From Deltaproteobacteria bacterium HGW-Deltaproteobacteria-15 (GTDB lineage: Bacteria > Desulfobacterota > DSM-4660 > Desulfatiglandales > HGW-15), in contig PHBH01000022.1 of NCBI GenBank assembly GCA_002840535.1, forward strand, positions 23,057-87,056: a DNA stretch of 64,000 nt. Reading direction: 5' to 3'. Position 1 is the stretch's first letter; every line of letters begins with the position of its first letter. Made by a program: the position numbers and the translations under genes. Below are positions 61,237 through 64,000 of this stretch, one piece after another. The notes beneath the pieces were generated by a model that worked only from the letters and a program-made list of their open reading frames with translations, made no database searches and was not told where the DNA came from.

Positions 61237-63246
61237 ATGAGGTACGCAGAGACAGGATTTAATCTGGAAATCGATCTAACCCGGGGAAGCGTCGAGAGAG
61301 TGGCAACCGACCCAAGGTTGACCGAACTTCATCTCGGGGGGCTGGGCACCAACGCCAAGACACTATGGGACAGGGTTCCCGCTGATGTTGAACCCTTTTC
61401 TCCTGACAATCTGCTGATCTTTTCCACCGGTCTTTTTTGCGGCACACCGGCTCCCGGTGCGAACCGGACCATCATTTCCACCTATTCTCCTCAAACCCTG
61501 TACATGGGCTATTCCATGATGGGCGGTTTCCTGGCGCCGGAACTTAAGTATGCCGGTTATGACAAAGTGATCTTTCGCGGCAAGTCCCCCAATCTGGTTT
61601 ATCTGTGGATCAACAATGACAAAGTGGAAATACGTGATGCCTCTCATCTCCGGGGTAAAGGCGCCGTTGAAACTGCAGCAATGATCAAACAGGAGTTGAA
61701 GGACCCGAAAGTACAGGTAGCGGCTATCGGGTTGGCCGGTGAAAACAGGGTTTACATGGCTTCCATCGAGCAGGGGCGGTCCAGCGCCAGCCGACTTGGA
61801 CTGGGCGCCGTCATGGGAGACAAAGGGTTAAAGGCCATAGCCGTTCGTGGAACGAAGGACGTCAACATTGCTCGACCCGCCGAATTCATGAATCTCTGCA
61901 ACGACGTGCTGCAGTATATAAAAGTCCGAGCAGCTAAACCGATTCCCGAGGTCATGCCCATTCTGGCCGTGCTTGGGTCACCGCAGGAGATGGCTGTCCA
62001 TGATGAGAAGTGGCACACCGAGAATTTCATGTGGGGAAATGCCCGCACACGGAGAAAAGATTTCTGGAACGAGGAAATCGCAGAGAAGTGGAAGAACAGT
62101 CTGGAGACAGTGCGGACCCGGCTCATCAGCTGCTACAACTGTCCCATGAAGTGCGGAGCCATTATTTCCGCCCCGGGAGTTTCCACCTACATGATGAAAT
62201 GTTTCTCGAAACTGACTTACACCATGGCCGCCTTTGTAGAAGACCTGGATTTTGGTTTCAAAATCGCTCAGCGGGCTACGGAGTATGGAGTGGACGGGTT
62301 CTCGATGCCGCAAACCATGGCTTTCGGCTTTGAGCTTAAGGAAGCGGGTATTCTGACGGATGCGGACTTTGCAGGGTGCCCGTCCGACAACGAAGGGAAA
62401 TTTTACTGGTTGCTTGACCGGATTGTTCGGCGAGAGGGGATAGGGGATGTTTTGGCCGACGGCACCTATTGGGCCGCCAAGCAGATCGGCAAGGGCGCAG
62501 AAGCCTATGCTCACAATACCATCAAGAAACATGAGCAGCTCCCTCTCAAGCTGGGAATGCTGAACCCGATTTATTTCCTGATGTATTCTACCGGCGAAAA
62601 GATGAACATCACTCAAATCGAAGGGAATTTCCCCCAGGCGCCCTTTTCCACAATGGAGCTGAAACAAGAGTTTGTTAAGGACTGGGTCCAAGCCCCTGAT
62701 GACAGGTTTAAGCAGTACGTCCTGGACTGGGAATTCCGCGGGGAACGCTCAATGCCCTTCTACCCCCCTGTCGAAGCCTGTTGTGAAATTGTGGACTGGC
62801 AGGAGAAGATGCACCACATTGATGACGCCCTCGGCATATGCGCCGGGTTGTCGTCGTTTCCCCTCAAGCCTCCCTACCACATACACAATTTGCCGCTGTT
62901 CATCTCAGCAGCGACCGGGATGGATATGGATGAAGCCGGACTGACGAAGATATTCAACAGAAATCGGAATCTGGTCAGGGCCGTCAATGTAAGGAGAGGA
63001 TTGAGGAGGGCCGATGAGAAGCCGCCGGAAGACCATTGGAAGAAGAGATTTCCCGAGCTCGAGACAAAGCTCCTGGATGCCTATTACGAATTCAAGGGGT
63101 GGAACCAGGACGGCATTCCTACGAAGGAGTCTCTGCATGCACTCGGGTTGGATTACGTTGCCGAGGACTTCCTGAAGAGGGGCATATTGACGGACAGTGG
63201 ATCGACTCCCTCCAAAGAAGATTCGCCGGAAAAAGAGAAGAAATAA
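61237..63246 (+). CDS. bamB: Benzoyl-CoA reductase BamB, tungsten AOR-family subunit
   Basis: 669 residues; AAGGGG precedes the ATG. It belongs to the aldehyde:ferredoxin oxidoreductase family and starts 'MRYAETGFNLEIDLTRGSVE', as BamB of Geobacter metallireducens does. The [4Fe-4S] motif is 'ISCYNCPMKCG' (C299, C302, C306). From memory, E251, H255, H260 and C322 are active-site residues of that enzyme, C322 binding tungsten; each is found at the same number here ('EMAVH', 'KWH', 'MMKCF'). It dearomatises benzoyl-CoA to cyclohexadienoyl-CoA without ATP. bamC follows 21 bases later. Confidence 0.96.
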   Translation: MRYAETGFNLEIDLTRGSVERVATDPRLTELHLGGLGTNAKTLWDRVPADVEPFSPDNLLIFSTGLFCGTPAPGANRTIISTYSPQTLYMGYSMMGGFLAPELKYAGYDKVIFRGKSPNLVYLWINNDKVEIRDASHLRGKGAVETAAMIKQELKDPKVQVAAIGLAGENRVYMASIEQGRSSASRLGLGAVMGDKGLKAIAVRGTKDVNIARPAEFMNLCNDVLQYIKVRAAKPIPEVMPILAVLGSPQEMAVHDEKWHTENFMWGNARTRRKDFWNEEIAEKWKNSLETVRTRLISCYNCPMKCGAIISAPGVSTYMMKCFSKLTYTMAAFVEDLDFGFKIAQRATEYGVDGFSMPQTMAFGFELKEAGILTDADFAGCPSDNEGKFYWLLDRIVRREGIGDVLADGTYWAAKQIGKGAEAYAHNTIKKHEQLPLKLGMLNPIYFLMYSTGEKMNITQIEGNFPQAPFSTMELKQEFVKDWVQAPDDRFKQYVLDWEFRGERSMPFYPPVEACCEIVDWQEKMHHIDDALGICAGLSSFPLKPPYHIHNLPLFISAATGMDMDEAGLTKIFNRNRNLVRAVNVRRGLRRADEKPPEDHWKKRFPELETKLLDAYYEFKGWNQDGIPTKESLHALGLDYVAEDFLKRGILTDSGSTPSKEDSPEKEKK

Positions 63247-63267
63247 TGTGAAGAGGTGGTAATCGTC

Positions 63268-63816
63268 ATGGGCGAGAAAAAGAAGAAAATCATCAAATCC
63301 ATAAAGATCGATCTCGACAAATGCAACGGTTGCAGGGCATGTGAGGTCGCCTGCTCTGCTTTCCACGCTGCCCCGAAATACAGCAGCAACAATCCGGCGA
63401 GGTCTCGCATTCGGGTGATTCACGAACCGCTCAGAGACGTCTATGTTCCTGTGTACGCAGGTGAGTATGCTAAGGCCGAATGCCTGGGCAGAGACAAGTA
63501 TGTGATTGACGGAAAGGAATACGACGAGTGCGGCTTCTGCAGAGCCTCCTGCCCGTCCAGGGATATATTCAAGGAGCCCGATTCCGCACTCCCGCTCAAA
63601 TGCGACATGTGTGAAGACGATCCGCCGCAGGAGAAGCCTCTGTGCGTTCAATGGTGCTTGAATGACGCCCTGATTTACGAAGAGAGGGAAGAGGAAGTGG
63701 AAGAAGAAGTGAAGCTGGAGGACGTGGAGATAGGAATGGAATCCATGATTGACAAATATGGGTTGGAGACGGTCATGGATACCCTGGCGAGGATATCGGC
63801 CTCAAAGAAGGAGTGA
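63268..63816 (+). CDS. bamC: Benzoyl-CoA reductase BamC, electron-transfer Fe-S subunit
   Basis: 182 residues. ATG 63268 follows GAGGTGG and matches BamC of Geobacter ('KKKKIIKSIKIDLDKCNGCR'); GTG 63256 is possible. Three [4Fe-4S] clusters are predicted from 'DKCNGCRACEVACSAFH', 'DECGFCRASCPSRD', 'LKCDMCEDDPP' and 'PLCVQWCLNDAL'. It is an electron-transfer subunit between BamB and the BamDEFGHI parts. The end is acidic. Confidence 0.96.
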   Translation: MGEKKKKIIKSIKIDLDKCNGCRACEVACSAFHAAPKYSSNNPARSRIRVIHEPLRDVYVPVYAGEYAKAECLGRDKYVIDGKEYDECGFCRASCPSRDIFKEPDSALPLKCDMCEDDPPQEKPLCVQWCLNDALIYEEREEEVEEEVKLEDVEIGMESMIDKYGLETVMDTLARISASKKE

Positions 63817-63891
63817 GGGTGCCGCCATTGGAACGGTGGAATACTGGAATATTGGGTCAGTTTGTCGAAACATCATGAAGAAGGAAAGAAA

Positions 63892-64000
63892 GTGGAAACG
63901 GTAGCCCCCTACAAAGAGATTATCGATGTCATCAAGGCGAGCGGTGGAGATGCCTTCAAGAGATGCTTCCAGTGCGGGCTGTGCGATACGGTCTGCCCGT
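63892..64000 (+). CDS. bamD: BamD, 5' end only (HdrD-like Fe-S subunit)
   Basis: Only 36 codons are visible; the gene runs off the window. The GTG at 63892 follows AAGGA and opens 'METVAPYKEIIDVIKASGGD', then 'AFKRCFQCGLCDTVCP', a ferredoxin-type motif. This fits BamD (HdrD-like), which follows bamC in other benzoyl-CoA reductase clusters and may link BamBC to the electron-bifurcating part. ATG 63875 is in another frame and stops soon. Confidence 0.85.
   Translation, partial: METVAPYKEIIDVIKASGGDAFKRCFQCGLCDTVCP

Overview
The window reads as a chromosomal segment of a strictly anaerobic Desulfobacterota-type (former Deltaproteobacteria) bacterium. Support comes from BamB, BamC and the start of BamD (ATP-independent class II benzoyl-CoA reductase), a large heterodisulfide-reductase-like (Hdr) cluster with a QmoC-like membrane subunit, etfBA with an acyl-CoA dehydrogenase, and family-level gene neighbourhoods (rpsF-rpsR-DUF2232-rplI-dnaB, tgt-queA, DUF2333) common in that group. 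The lineage is an inference; relatives of aromatic-degrading sulfate reducers or syntrophs fit best. No phage, IS element or CRISPR array is visible. The gaps are unusually rich in short palindromic and mosaic repeats.

Layout. 0-5.4 kb: end of a TPR protein, a secreted TPR protein, etfBA behind a promoter carrying a FadR-type palindrome, and an acyl-CoA dehydrogenase. 5.5-13.3 kb (minus strand): Nudix hydrolase, TPR protein, SecF, SecD, YajC, Tgt and QueA. 13.7-18.8 kb (plus): Alr, ArgS, SPOR protein, GNAT acetyltransferase, TatA and TatC. 19-30.3 kb: DnaK/GrpE, PurC, a lytic transglycosylase with an enlarged catalytic domain, ClpB, an IHF/HU protein, an RNase Z-like hydrolase and an inositol-monophosphatase-family enzyme. 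30.4-35.7 kb: ribosomal S6/S18/L9, DUF2232, DnaB and HflX. 35.8-38.3 kb: a fusion of an archaeal-type riboflavin kinase domain to a HAD phosphatase, then a Tat-exported ApbE.

38.7-48.9 kb holds the Hdr cluster: QmoC-like, HdrA, tandem HdrA, MvhD, FrhB/FdhB-like, HdrC and HdrB, with a strong sigma70 promoter. Repeats occupy nearly every junction, and one repeat copy is translated as the N-terminus of the tandem HdrA. After it come RibF, tRNA-Leu(CAG), two exported proteins, PilZ and receiver-domain proteins, DUF2333, HypA/HypB, a small kinase-like protein and an HtrA protease. 58-64 kb holds an aryl-acid-type AMP ligase, a divergent transglutaminase-like protein, a small DUF2080-like protein, and bamB, bamC and the 5' end of bamD, which runs off the window.

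How the parts fit (inference): the acyl-CoA dehydrogenase passes electrons to EtfAB; the ligase may activate an aromatic or alicyclic acid to its CoA ester; BamBCD would reduce the aromatic ring with low-potential electrons; the Hdr complex probably exchanges electrons between low-potential carriers, thiol/disulfide or NAD(P)H-type partners and the quinone pool. Two riboflavin-kinase genes and an ApbE sit among these flavin-heavy systems.
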